Positions 21,505 through 34,400 of a stretch of 64,000 nt of DNA are shown here, one piece after another. Below the pieces are notes generated by a model, which saw nothing but the letters and a program-made list of their open reading frames with translations, ran no database searches and was not told where the DNA came from. Position numbers and translations under genes: made by a program. The stretch is taken from contig JAODUO010001051.1 of NCBI GenBank assembly GCA_025642075.2, forward strand, positions 152,001-216,000, in the 5' to 3' direction. The stretch comes from Ridgeia piscesae (Eukaryota > Annelida > Polychaeta > Sabellida > Siboglinidae). Position 1 is the stretch's first letter. Every line of letters begins with the position of its first letter.

Positions 21505-21868
21505 TGGCTTTCAAGTTGAGCTGTCACACTTCCTCACAAGATCCTATCAGTCATTAGCATGGTCTCTTCTGAGGGCAACATAGCCTATGTATTTTATTAT
21601 CACGCTTCAGGGAAAGGTGTAAAGACGCACGAGAAAGTCGCCAAATACACGGAGTACGTGACACTCAAAGCCATACAAGACAAGCCCATGTGCCTAGATC
21701 ACATTGCAATGTGGAAGGTAACAAAACACCAACGCCGATACCAGTACATAGATGTGGCTTAAGGATGAGGTGGACATTCACATAATTAAAAACTACCTCT
21801 TCTTCGTGGCCACGTCCAACAGGCTGAACATTGTTGCCTGGGATGGCGCAAAAGAATGAAATTAAATA
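21505..21868 (+). pseudogene. Unrecognised coding-like stretch with one frameshift
   Basis: One frame gives a protein-like run from about 21518 through HEKVAKYTEYVTLKAIQDKP and MCLDHIAMWKVTKHQRRYQY to a stop at 21760. An overlapping second frame continues as WLKDEVDIHIIKNYLFFVAT and SNRLNIVAWDGAKE, then a stop near 21868. The composition is protein-like (balanced charge, amphipathic, conserved-looking Trp and Tyr). I do not know the family; NYLFFVATSNRLNIVAWD is vaguely like a beta-propeller blade. It could be a pseudogene fragment, a TE ORF remnant or an exon with a sequencing error. Confidence 0.35.
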
Positions 21869-22504
21869 AGGGTGACATTATGTACGGTGAAGCCTGAAGG
21901 TTAAAAATAAGATTGCTTAACTTTGTCCAAGTGAATAATACAATACAAAGAAAAATACACTCAATATGTAATAACAAAAACACACAAGAGTCATTGTATT
22001 TGTAGTGCGTTGTCTTCTCTGACTCTGTTGTGTTCGTTGAAGCGGATGGTTTTAATTTAATTAACTAGTCTCTATGACAAAGATCCTCTGAGATAGCACC
22101 TTCATTAAATATTTGGAAATGTGTTTAGTGTGGGGATTACGTAAATACAATTTCCAACCTTCCTGTCAATAATGCTGTATTAGTTTATCTTTAATATTTG
22201 CAGTTTAAATAAAAGCCGCTGTCTTATGAAACAGGAACGAGACGATGACGTTTGGAATGACGTAACAAAACGCGCCGTCGCTAGGTTACCGCGCTCAAAC
22301 AAGCGCGTTGATAGGTAAAACGGAAGACTTCGATATTGCGTGTGTACGTTCCTTCTCCCAACAAATTCACCGCAAGTATTGTAACATGCATAATAGTGTG
22401 CAAATATATCCATGGACATATGATGCTATTGTTTGTTATCAGTTTAACAAACTTGTTAAAGATCTGACGGGATCCAGGAACAGGTGGGCGGGCTACCAGC
22501 AGAA

Positions 22505-22930
22505 CGGAAGGAGGGCAACACATCAACAAGCTGCCTACGAAGGATGACTTGACTACTTTAGAGGCATCACGCTCCTCTCGGTAACTGGCAAAGTCTTCAA
22601 CGTGATCATCCTCAACATAATCAAATATGGCATGGACCCCTACCTACGTAAAGTACGAGCAAGTCGGCTTCAGGAAGAATAGATCCCATGTCAACAACAC
22701 TGCGAATCATCGTGGAGAAGTCAGTAGAGTGGAACTCCCCGCTCTACATCAACTTTGTAGGTTACGAAAGGATTTTCGACAGTTTAGACAGACAGACCAT
22801 ATGGAAACTTCCGACACTACGCAGTGCCTGGCTGCCTGCCAAGCTAGTGAGTCAACAACATTACAAAGAAAAGTGGTACGGTGGCATCTAAGACAGAATG
22901 GAATGGCAGGAAAGCGAGCGCGGATCATAC
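22505..22930 (+). mobile_element. LINE reverse-transcriptase fragment, broken
   Basis: Frames switch between YFRGITLLSVTGKVFN, GFRKNRSHVNN and SVEWNSPLYINFVGYE followed by DSLDRQTIWKL. These are the finger/palm motifs of a non-LTR retrotransposon reverse transcriptase. Stops and frameshifts break it, and the catalytic YADD-type box is absent. No ORF1, endonuclease or tail is seen. Dead relic. Confidence 0.75.
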
Positions 22931-22981
22931 ACTGCAAATTGTGCAATTAAGAAAGTGCAAACAATGTAGTTAGAAAGACTA

Positions 22982-24416
22982 TTGTACAAAGCACCGAAGC
23001 GAATCCCAGGCATGCTCCTTCGAGTACTCCAGTATGACATCGACGTCACTTATAGACGAGACAAGGAGATGCACATCGCTGATGCTCTATCTCGAGCATA
23101 TCTCTCCGACGGCAATGACAGACAAGGACAGTTCTCACAGATCAAGCATCTGCCCATCGGCCAATCAACACAGCAGAAACTACGTTTTGCAACTGACGCA
23201 GACAACACAATGCGTGTACTCAAAGAGCCAATCCTCAATGGCTGGCCGGAAAGCAAGGCAGACGTGAACGCAGAAATCTCGTACTTGGTCATGATAGACG
23301 AACTGGCAATCCATGATGGATTGATTTTCAAAGGAGAACGCGTGGTCGTACCGCAAGACATATCAGTCACACCGGAGAGCTGACAGCATGGTACGACGTG
23401 CACGGGTGTGCATATTCTGGCCAGGAATGTCTGCAGACATAAAACATGTCGCAGATGACTGCGAAGCTTGCCAAAGCCTGGCTAAATCTCTACCCAAGGA
23501 GACCCTCATGCCAATCGAATCAACTCGTCCTTGGGAAAAGGTGGGGACTGATCTATTCACCTGGAACAACTAAGACTACTTGCTCACCATCGACTACTTC
23601 AGTGGCTGGTGGGAAGTTGACCGACTCTACAACACAACGACTACCGCCGTAATTCGTGATCTGAAATCACACTTCGCTCGCTGGGGAATTCCGTCTACCA
23701 TAGTCAGTGACAACGGACCGCAGTACGCTGCCGACAAGTTCCATGAGTTTACAGCTGAATGGGACATTGAACACTGCACAAGTGCACCAGGGCATGCCAA
23801 CGCAAATGGTAAAGCAGAGTCGGGTGTGAAGGCTGCCAAGCACATGATGGAGAAGTGCAAGAGAAGCCACACCGACCCAATTCGTGGCGATGCTGGAGAT
23901 ACGCAACACACCTACGCAAGGAGCAGGCAGCAGCCCAGCTCAGCGCATAGTAAACACACGCACGAAGACCACGTTACCGACTACTCAGACTCTCCTGGAC
24001 CGAGAGGAGAACTTCACCAAGACTACGACAGGCTGAAACTGCAACACAGCCAGGCAATGCAAGCCTACCATTACAACAGAGGAGCAAAGGATCTACCTGT
24101 GTTAGAGGAAGGAGATTCCGGGCGAATGAAACCCTTCCGTCTAGGACAGAAGACGTGGCAGAGAGGAACAGTCGTAACAAGACTGGACGAGAGGTCGTAC
24201 GAGGTGGACACCCCTACTGGCACTTACAGGCGCAACCGTGTGCACCCGCGGAAGAGTAGTAATCCACCATACGCAGATACACCAGAATCAGCCGACTTCG
24301 ATCAAGCCGACGATCAAGTCCGCCCTCCAACGCCACCGGCGACACCTCGGCCTACGAATCCGCCTAGCCCTCTCTGGCGTGAGTCGGCCAAGAAAAAAAT
24401 ACAAAAAATACATTGA
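22982..24416 (+). mobile_element. Ty3/Gypsy LTR-retrotransposon pol fragment (RNase H end plus integrase), broken
   Basis: 22982-23383 reads the end of RNase H (MLLRVLQYDIDVTYRR, then ADALSRAYL) and the start of the integrase N-terminal region. After a stop, a second frame has the zinc-binding half with CEACQ (about 23388-23573). After another stop, 23580-24416 carries the integrase core with LTIDYFSGWWEV, VSDNGPQY and a GKAESGVK segment that fits the catalytic D, D and E positions. A Pro-rich tail follows. Gag, protease, most of the reverse transcriptase and recognisable LTRs are missing. An old, non-functional insertion; the window shows no host role. Confidence 0.88.
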
Positions 24417-24779
24417 TTAGATAGGAGCGAATCAAACCAAATGCAGCTCGAGAGTAATGCCCTGTGAGTGGTATATGTTCTTATGTGTAGGCAATGGCTG
24501 TTCAAGCGTCTCCTCCCTAATCTCCCTATAGGGAGGAGCCATAGAGGTCGATATAGGCGCAGGCACAACAATGTGGCAGCGACTAGAGCAAATTATCTTG
24601 AAGACTAGAGAAGATCACAGCGAAGAGGCTGAGGGAGGTAGTGGATGTAGACTACACGTACACTGTAGTTCGGATTTAGACCAGGACGCGGACCAACCGA
24701 CGCCGTTTTTCCTGCCGAGACAGATCGTGCGAAGCACGTTGGGGGTTAGAAGAAGCTCTGCCGTGCATTCGTAGACACG

Positions 24780-24960
24780 TAGGAGGCGTGAATACAAAAC
24801 AGTACCAAGACAACTGGTACGGTGCCATCTAAGACAGAATAGAATGGCGGGAAGGCTAGCGCGGAGACCAGCAAAATATGGAAAAGCTATATGAAGAAGG
24901 GTATATGAAATTGAGGGGACTGAAAGATGATGTGCAGGACACGGGCGTCGATCGGTGTGG
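24780..24960 (+). mobile_element. TE fragment related to 22873-22924
   Basis: About 50 bp (24815-24865, TGGTACGGTGCCATCTAAGA onward) nearly repeats 22873-22924 in the same orientation. These copies bracket the Ty3/Gypsy segment. This may mean that segment landed inside an older LINE-like element, or that both ends carry a shared repeat. Confidence 0.5.
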
Positions 24961-24969
24961 GACTGGGGG

Positions 24970-25330
24970 AAGCGTCCCCCCATTTTTCAGCGTGTGGGGA
25001 CAGCATAGGAATTGTCCCCCCACTTTTCAGCGTGGAGACAATTCCTATGCTGTCCCCCCCACTTTTCAGCGTGGGGTGACAGCATAGGAATTGTCCCCCC
25101 AGTTTTCAGTTCAGAAAAATCATCATGCCGGGCTTGATGTTTTTCGCCTACGACAGAAGCAGCAGATTTCTGCACTTTATGTATCTTATGAGTGATGACA
25201 AATTTCTTTGCCAAAATATTGGATTGGGAAGTTCTACACAGCATGGGGCAGGGCGTCGATCGGTTGGGGACGAGGGGGGCGCGTCCCCCACTTTTCAGCC
25301 TGAGGGGACAGCATAGGAAATGTCCTCACA
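24970..25330. repeat. GC-rich foldback repeat
   Basis: GGGGACAGCATAGGAATTGTC at 24996 is matched by its exact inverse complement ending at 25057 (starting GACAATTCCTATGC), with about 20 bp between. A third direct-sense copy follows at 25078-25102 and a diverged one near 25302-25323. They are separated by CCCCCACTTTTCAG blocks. No ORF of interest. Strong hairpin potential in either strand. Confidence 0.75.
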
Positions 25331-25339
25331 CTTAGGTTC

Positions 25340-26180
25340 ATAAAACAAATGTATAGGCATATATATAGCGAGACTGATCACTCCCCTCTCTTAAAAACCC
25401 TACATCGGTCTAGTAGTAAAATTCATAAAATAAATTATACGCATTCAGATATAAACTTCCGACTACCCAGTGGGAAATCACTAGATAAATTGTTTGGTTG
25501 GCCGCAGCCTGCAACTTGATCTTAGTCCAGTAAAAATTGAAACGTTAAATTAGCACAAACAAACCAGCTAAATATCGGTAAACTAACGTTTGCATTGAAC
25601 GTAAAACCAATGCTTCTGCTAAGGTTAGAACACAATTGCGTTGCCATATCGGAAGATGGGGATGGTGCGTAGGTCGGGCGGGGGCCTGTAGAATATTTTC
25701 GGTGATGTTCACAATTTCACATTCCCATACAGAACTCGAAAAAATCGTTTTGTACCCACCCCAGGGCTTCCCAAATTCACCATACAAGCAAAATGTGAAC
25801 GAACATCAATCTGTTTCAGAAATTTATAAATGCGTAACAATTAACAATAATATTAAATGTAAGCTATTATGTGCATGCACATTTTTTTCCACTTGTTATA
25901 TATTATTACCTAAATGTATTAAACTTAGTTTAAACAATTACAGAGTATCTGCAGGGAGTTGGCCATAACATTAAAATCATCGAATGTGCATGATGAGTGG
26001 CAGTGGTGTTGAGAACTGTTCGGAGAATGACAGCATATTGAAAACTATTTTTTTGTAGACTGATGGGGATTTTTGTGATATCGGAAATCATAAATGTGTT
26101 GAGACAGATTAGAAAATGACATGTGAAAAAAAGAAATCACAGTCGGAAATATTGAAAACTGACGTGTGTGGCAAAATAAG
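25340..26180. other. Intergenic DNA upstream of the RhoGAP gene
   Basis: AT-rich, no gene recognised. A GC-rich patch lies at about 25640-25690. Confidence 0.5.
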
Positions 26181-26370
26181 TGGGCGTGACTGCTAAGTCA
26201 ATTTCCGTTGGTCGATTCCAGGTTCGCTTTATATTTGCAACCGTCTGTCTGTATGTCCCGCCAGCTGCCGTCGACGGACTCGGAAAGAAATGGCTGAGCA
26301 CCGGAGATGATAGATTGTCCGTGCATTTTTGCATAACTATGTTTCTATCTGGATATACGTAATAGCCAAA
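26180..26370 (+). promoter_or_regulatory. Probable 5' UTR/promoter region of the BAR-RhoGAP gene
   Basis: Immediately upstream of the ATG at 26371 and richer in CpG than its surroundings (GCCGTCGACGGACTCGG near 26267). TGCTAAGTCA at about 26190 resembles a MARE/AP-1 site. The transcription start site is not determinable from sequence alone. Confidence 0.35.
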
Positions 26371-26438
26371 ATGTCGAAGAAAGATTGGAAGAAGCAATTT
26401 TATCGAGTCAAGCAGCTGGCAGGTCAAAATTTGGGCCG
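26371..26438 (+). CDS. ARHGAP17: BAR-RhoGAP coding exon 1
   Basis: ATG in context CCAAAATGTCG; donor GGCCG|GTAGGT. It encodes [20 protein letters not shown] then LG plus two bases. Matches the KKQF-R-KQLA-Q start of the family. Confidence 0.88.
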
Positions 26439-28455
26439 GTAGGTGACTTCCTGTTGATTTCGATAACTACAGTCAGTACTTTCCGAGTGGGTTCAGCCCC
26501 TTACTTCGGTACTGTTGTTGACAATTCGGGGGTGTACACGCTAGTTTGACACACTTGTGTTGTTCCATATCTACCATATTAACTTAATTGGTTTTCGTTA
26601 TAAAGCGTGGAAGCGAGTTGCAAGGATGGTAGCTGGCCGTCAGTACACGCACGCATCCGGTCGTGGCTGTCATTGGCATTGCATTTGTCAGTGTCTGAGT
26701 GTGGCCGTGGGCGCGGCCAGCGACAACGTACCACATACCACGGCTAACTGGGTAACTCAGTCACGGGATGTACGTATTCACAGCATGCTTCGAATATGTT
26801 TTGTGATTTGTCCAGATAACGAGGAGTCTTATGTTAATAGTAATAATAAAAATGATGCTATGAAATCATCGCAGCAGCACATTAAGTTGTAATCAATCAT
26901 TGTCACGTTGACTACTCAACTACACTACAAGTTGGGCAAACACGAATCACTTCGTTTTGGTACTTTCACTTTTCATTTTTCTTTTTGTAATTTCTTGAAA
27001 ATATATTGCCAGCTGGTGTTGTTCTGTGAATAATAGTTAAGTGCTACAATAAATGGCGATGCCAGCCCAGCAGAATGTAAACATGTCTTGACACATCTGT
27101 CCTGTCAGTTTACAGACAAAATCAACTACAGATCAGTCTTCACAAATTAGCATTATCCTTTGGTGGATTGTTTAGAATGAAGGAAACATTCTCAAGGATG
27201 TTAGCAAGGTTACAACACATATACCATTTCTTTCACTTTAAGGCATTTAAATTTACAGTGAAATTAAATACAGTTACTATTATGGTAATATATTTAAATA
27301 TAGGATTGGAAATCATAAGGCAAACATAATATGTCATCTCCAAAATGATACGATTCTTAACCCATATCCTGTTTGCACTCAGATATACTAGTGGGGAAAT
27401 TGAAGCTTGAAATTGGTACATGATTTTTATTGAAGTGGATCCCAGTGACCTGGAATTCTGTATCTATACAATCATCTTGGTTTCTTTCTCTATGTTGTCA
27501 GTGTTTCTGATACACCTGATACACTGTAGTCTACTGCATTGGGCAGTGTCTCAATCCTAGGCATTTGTATAACAGGTGGCTGGCTTTAAAATAGACTTTT
27601 ATGCAGGATCAAATTTTTGCCAGTCCAAATATGTCTCAGTGGTGCCTCTAAGCATGTACATAGAAGCCATTGTAAATACAAATATATCATATTCCAGATA
27701 CATAATAAATTCATGCCCACACAAGTATGATGCCAGTTTTCAAAGCATGGTTGATCAGTGAAATAAGCTTTTTACTCGTTAAATTTTGTTTAATATAAAC
27801 ATTGATTAATATAAGATCAGGTTCAACATACAACTCCCTTTTAAAAGTCCATGGTGGGAAGCATTTAAGCTTTAAATACATTTTGGTTTATAATTTCTGG
27901 GTAATGATTTATTATCGTATACTTTATGGAAAACATGTCAGAATTGTGGAGCTGTATTGCTTTCCCACATTGTATTTTTAACTGGTGTTTATGTGAGAAT
28001 GTTGACACATGGTGGTGCAAAGAGTAAATGATTAATCAAGAATGCTTTCTGCCAGCCTGTTGCCACTGTTGGGGACATGCCATTGTTGCTACTGTTGGGG
28101 ACATGCCATTGTTGCTACTGTTGTCTTCGATTGTGTAAATTATTAATGTGTCAGTCCAGGAAGTAGTATCCGTGTTAACTCAGGCGAGTAATAATGATGA
28201 CCAATTGTGTGCTGGCTACTTATCTGATGGTAATAATGCAAGTAGCATGTCAGTTGTCACTTTTCTGTTGACACATGCATATTAAATGTGTACCCGTTAG
28301 TCGTATATAAACGCCATACACCACTTGTTCTGGCGTGTCAAACACGTTAATATAAATACCTTGACCCACTTAACTTGGTAGTCGTTTACACCAGCATGTG
28401 GCTGAGTACCCAGACTGTATAATTATAAACACACACACACGCACGCACGCACGCA

Positions 28456-28486
<31 letters not shown>

Positions 28487-31400
28487 ATCTTGTCTATGCC
28501 ATTGGGGAGGGGTGGAGGGCTACATAAGGCAGAAGGTGGGCCATCTGCTGTTAGTCATATGTCGTATGTATGCTAAATGTCACCGCCCACTCTATTTTTT
28601 GTGTAGCCATGGGAAATTTTTGAGGATTTATCATGTCAGGCTCTGTCAGATGTGAAATAGGGTGGAATATTACGTTACAGTTATATGCCAGTGGACATGG
28701 AAAGGGTCCAGTGAGGGTGACTCTCAAAGGGAGGCAGAAGTTTTACATAGTGGGGCGGGAGACAGATTATCACGCACAGGCTACATAACTGAGGAGTCTC
28801 GAACTGTATATTTAGAGCGGGTGGATCTAGGGTAATAACGTGTGTCAAGTTTTGATCTTGTCTAGTCACCTAGCTAGCACCATTCCAATTAGCATATATA
28901 TTTAATATCTACACAGAGAGGTCGTAGGGAGTGAATGGACATAGAGAAGGGCCACTGAACAGTGAACACAAAGTACTGGGACGAGATGCATTTATGGTTC
29001 CCAAAATAAGTATATTATAAAGATTAATGATTGGTTGTCTGTCTTGTTTCTCAGTGGCAGCTGGGGACCGCTCAGAGTGTTTATAAAGTTGTGGTTTAAC
29101 ACATGGATGCCTGGTAATTAGGTATGCATCAAACTGTGAAACCACTACTCTCACAACATCAGTATTCCTCTGGTAATTAGCCCCTTTCAACTTGCCAATC
29201 ATCCTTGTTTTATGCCATAAATTACTGGCTACTCATTGTCAGTAAAAGCCTCGTGACAACGACAGGCAGCAGTTAACTAGAGAAATGTGCTGACTTGTGA
29301 ATGGCTGGATGTTGACAGCAAGTTGGTGAGGCCACAAGCACAAGGACACATGCGGTCGTGTGCCAGTTATTTATTGGCAAGCTGGAAAAGATGTTGTGAA
29401 CAGATGCTAATGCATATGAAGGAAGTATGTATGTAGAGATCTCAATTTATTCCCAAAAAAATTAAGAGCTAAAACACTCATTTAAGTACTTTCTTTTAAA
29501 ATAATTTTTTGCTGGTTAAATTCAAATTAAACTTGGCTTTCTGTCATTTACTCATATATGTACTAATTCAGATTAATTTGAAATTGTTTTTGGACAAAGC
29601 ACCAAGTGTCAACTGCCCAGAAGAAAACGTTATAATAGACGGCATCCGCATAGTAATTAGCATTTGAATGTCATGAAAGATTATACAGTACAAATTAATA
29701 TAACACTAATTAAATACACAACAAGGTGATGTATAAGTTACACTGTACTGAGATTGATGTGGGTCTACCTGTGAAAACCTAATTAATTGTGATTTGATAC
29801 ACGTACTGTAGGTCTGCTCACTACAGGTAGAAAGTAGAACTGGTAGAAAATGGAGGTAAAAATAGGTACAGGAAAATCAATAGAAAGAGCACTTGTTGTA
29901 GTTACCTGGAACAGGTGTGATGCTTTCTGCATCACACGCAATGTTGCATGCGTGAAATATGTATGTACATGAAGTACATCAATTTTACAGGGTTTGGTTA
30001 GCTCCAGTGAGGTCCTCAGTTTACCTCCAGTGTGAGCGTCAACAGTGATTGATACCGTATCTAATGATTCTGAGGTTCAAATATAATCTGATAGTCCAAC
30101 GCTAATCACGATTTGCCTATCACATTCCAGTCGCTGGTTTAACATTTCACATTCTCTCATGGTAGGATTAAAATATATAATATCAAATCATTGTTGACTA
30201 GAGCATGATTTGGGCTGGTGTCCTGTTTTAAGTTCAGAATAGCGTAGACATGACAACGCACAGTTGTGTATGGAGGAGAAGGACTGGAGCCTGTTTTATG
30301 ACCCAGAAAGAACACTGGGGTCACATGTGACCTTGTGGAATGTGCAGTATGTAGCTGGTAGATTGTCCGGTACATCTGTAGCAGCCACTGGTGTTTTTAG
30401 ACAACCAAACTTTGATAACCCATCTTTATGGTTCTCTCCCCAGAGACATAACATTTTGAAGTTGAGCCTTTGGCACAGCTGTGTGCAAGAACTGAGTACT
30501 GAGTAGTATATCAACCTAAGGGGGAAAGTAGTGGGGTGGGGGTGGTAACTGGCTAAACTGGGTCCTGTATAAATGAGATGTGTGTGACCTTGGTGTAATT
30601 AACTCATTTAACTAGTAATTTCCGTTGCCAAGTAATGTTAATTTAGCGATCTCCCACATTCCAGCAAGGTGACTGGCGTTTAATTGAGACACAATGAGCT
30701 CCTTCCACATACATTTAACTCTTACAAATACAGTCGATGAACATTTCTTTGTAATTATGTATAGTCTTCAGCTGCACTGGATGAGTCACCAACCACGTGT
30801 TTAGATCAAGGTGAGATCACAGAAGTTTGTAAAGAGGTAAAAGGAGAGAAGAATCAGAGAAGATAGAGTAATACCTGTGAATGGTGTTGATTATTTAGAT
30901 ATCAGAAAGTAGTTGTTCTCGTAGAGGGCTCTCTGCTGATTGTGCTGGTGTTGGCGGTGTGACTGTTTAAACATACTTCAGATGTATGGGGTAAACTGAT
31001 AAAAAAAGTCGGGCGTCCAGTTAGCCAGTGGCCTACTTGTCCATTTGTCATCTAGATAGGGTATTATCTGAGTGGCAATCGTGTTGGATATAACTTGTTA
31101 ACGGTGTATCAACCATTAACAAACAGTAACCACTGTGGCGCAGTGGCACAGTGACTGAAACACCGGACTGTCAGTGGAGATAACCTGGTTTCAAATCCTG
31201 TGTTTATGTTTGACTATACTGCACATTAATTGTAGCATGGCTGGATACTAAAGTGTAAAGTGCATTAGTAAGTCAATAATACTAAGTGTATATAAAATGT
31301 TTAAAGTGTACATTCACTTACTAGTGACATAGTAAAGTGTCACAAGTGTGTAAAGTGAGTTGGAAGTGACAGCAATGGTGTTGTTTGTCTCTACTGAATG

Positions 31401-34400
31401 GAACGGAATAAGATAGATTGTAGTAACTGTATGAGTTGGTGATGTGTTTAGTTCCTTGTTTGTCTCAGTAAACTTGATTGGACAGAGCAGCTACCAGGCA
31501 GTAGCGACAGTAGGACTTATGACAGTGACGGGATGCTTACCTGCTTGGCTTGTTGTGTCTCAGTTTAAGTTTAATGGGACAGTAAGTCAATTATGTACTG
31601 TCCCATTAAACAGTTGTCTTGATGTCTAGTAAAGTGCCATAGATTTTCTGGCAGAGGTTGTACATTTTGGTTTACAGGGACAGTGTGCTGATACTTAACG
31701 ATACTGATGGAATACAAAAATACAGTCACAGGAAAAAATCACTGGAATTAATTAGCGTAAACAATGTCTTAGCTTAAAATTTAGTAATGTAGTAAGTAAC
31801 TTCTTATCAAATATTTTTATTTTATGATTAAGATAAATATTAATCTAAACATACATTGTACTTAGTGTATATTTTACATTATTTTTTCCTGTGACTTTAT
31901 TTCCTGTTTCAGTTTGTGATGTGCTGACAAATTTTCCTTGCCCTAATAACTTGTTGTTCCGTGTGTCAGCAATGACTCACTCAGTGCTGTCAGGAAAAAC
32001 TAGCTGCTGGCATCGGGTGTATGCTTGTATGCTGTTTTTAGTTTCCACAACAACAGAACTTCATTCCCTTCACAGTTTTGTGGGCTGAAAGTCTGTTCCC
32101 ATGTTTACCAAGCAAGTAAATCCATGGCTGTGTTGTGCCTAAACTCATTATACTCCAAAGAAGCTAACTGGGTCAGACACTGTTTTCTTATGTTTGTGGG
32201 TTTACGTTGAGTTCCCCATCTCAGTGAGGAATTCCTACTGAATAACAGTCTGGGTGAAGGTATTTTAGTTCAAGTGATAAACCCCTAAAAATTTACAAAA
32301 TTATTTTATGTATTTGAATATGTAAATACAATATTTTGAGCACACAAATAGAAGACCAGTGTTTAAACAAAGTTTATTATTAGACCACAGGTTTATTTTC
32401 CATGACCATAGCTTTATGTAGAGACCCGTCCACCCGTCATTTGGATGGGTAAAAATGAATATGGATGGGTAGAAATATGGTGGACGGGTTGTGGACGGGT
32501 AAAAAATTAAGGAGCAAAAAAAGGTCTTCCAAAACCATAAATATAGTTAGTTATGACTTGAAAGTGAGTGAAAATGGTGTCACATATGTGTTTGTAGTCC
32601 ATTTCAGGTCATCAGACACATTTAAAAGTTTGTAAACTGGCTTAACAGTTCACATCCATGTGTCCACCAAAACATGTGTGACTGACAATAATTTTATCCT
32701 GCATAAAGCCCTGGGGTTGTTCCATATTCTATCTGACACTGGCTGGCCATTACGACCAAGATGGTTCTGGTATAAGAGCTATACGTGTAAATGTGTGTAT
32801 CTCCAGACACTGCTACAATGACTGAGTTGACACTGGGAGGTGAATTGTAATGCAGTGGCAGGGCTCAACTAAGAAAACAACTCAGCTCATGTGGGTCAGT
32901 GCACTGCATTGGAGAAGTTCAGCTATAGATAGAAGCAGGTGAAAGAAGACTGCAAAAGAGTAAACAGATCATCTGTGTTGTGCCTTCTGCCCAGTGCCTA
33001 CCATTCAAACTTGCTGTCTCATTGGCAACCAAGGCTCACATAATGGACAGCTGTAAGCTTATCAAAGTCGTCTCAGAGTAAATAATGTGTTTTACAAAAG
33101 TCTGGTCATGTTTATTGTGAACTAGTCATGTTACATGTATATAAATATTGTAATTGTAAGACTGATCGCTCAGGTTTGATTATATATCTATAATCAACAA
33201 TGGAATTACTATTAAATAAATTACTTTGACTATTGTTTTAAATGTTTTTATGGTATTAATTGTTCTGTTTATAGTGCCATCAGGAATGGTATTTATAAAC
33301 AGCTGACATTAGCTGTATTTTATGTAGACACTATATGATGGTTCATTGAAACATACTTGGGCAAGCAATATGTTAGAATCAATGGTTTACACAATTTTTT
33401 AATTTTACAAGTAAATTCATGTGACTTTGCTACTTTTTTGCACCTTGTATACTGTTCCAAATGCACAATTTGATAGATTACTGTATTAAGTTTACGTGTA
33501 TGGAATAATGGAACACATAAATGGCATGTCATGTCCCAAACTGGTAGCACACTGGTTATAGCTTCAGACTCTCAACTAGCAGAACCCTGGTTTGAATCCT
33601 ATGCTGCCGTGTCAAACTTTGCGCATGTTTTACTCTACATTGCTTCAGTTCACTCAGCTGTATGAAAGAGTACCTGGCTATAGACAGTAGTGGATGTTTG
33701 TGTGTACGAATAGTCATTGTGCAATAATGGCAGCATTAGGATTGAATACTATAATATTATATAAGAACTTACCTTTTTCAAATGCTCAAGCCTGAGACAG
33801 GTGTAGATAGCGTTGGTAGTAGTTGTAGATAGAGCTGGAGTTGTGGTAGATAGAGCTGTAGAAGTTTTAGATAGAGCTGGAGCTGTGGTAGATAGAGCTG
33901 TAGAAGTTGTAGATAGAGCTGGAGCTGTGGTAGATAGAGCTGTAAAAGTTGTAGATAGAGCTGGAGCTGTGGTAGATAGAGCTGTAGAAGTTGTAGATAG
34001 AGCTGTAGAAGTTGTAGATAGAACTGGAGCTGTGGTAGATAGAGCTGGAGCTGTGGTAGATAGAGCTGTAGAAGTTGTAGATATAGCTGTAGAAGTTGTA
34101 GATAGAACTGGAGCTGTGGTAGATAGAGCTGTAGAAGTTGTAGATAGAGCTGAAGCAGTGGTAGATAGAGCTGGTGCTGTGGTAGATGGAACTGGAGCTA
34201 AGTTAGATAGAACTGGAGCTGTGTTAGATAGAACTGTAGCAGTTGTAGATAGAGTTGATGCTGTGGTAGATGGAGCTGGAGCTGTGGTAGATGGAACTGG
34301 AGCTGTGCTAGATAGAGTTGAATCAGTGGTAGATGAAGCTGGAGCAGATGTAGACACTGAGTACAGTGAGTACAGTGAGTACAGTGAGTACAGTGAGTAC

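Larger units (their letters stand above)
19662..22500. other. IDH3B 3' flank and intergenic DNA
   Basis: Contains the IDH3B 3' UTR (end unknown; AATAAA-type hexamers near 20549 and 20931), an inverted family B copy (21035-21400), an unrecognised coding-like stretch (21505-21868) and a CpG-containing patch at 22215-22400 with two TGACGT words. I recognise no intact gene. Confidence 0.5.
26439..33800 (+). other. BAR-RhoGAP intron 1, left half
   Basis: Intron 1 spans 26439-40479 (14 kb). In this part I see a CA/GCAC microsatellite (28430-28488), tRNA-like SINE heads (31132, 33535), a perfect hairpin (31569-31611), a short direct duplication at 28060-28122 (GGGGACATGCCATTGTTGCT twice) and family A copy 2 (32400-32720). 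I recognise no exon. Confidence 0.55.

Noticed and set aside
22308..22547. 79-codon ORF in a CpG-containing patch
   Set aside because: No family resemblance. The right part overlaps the LINE fragment; the patch might be a promoter, but I see no gene attached.
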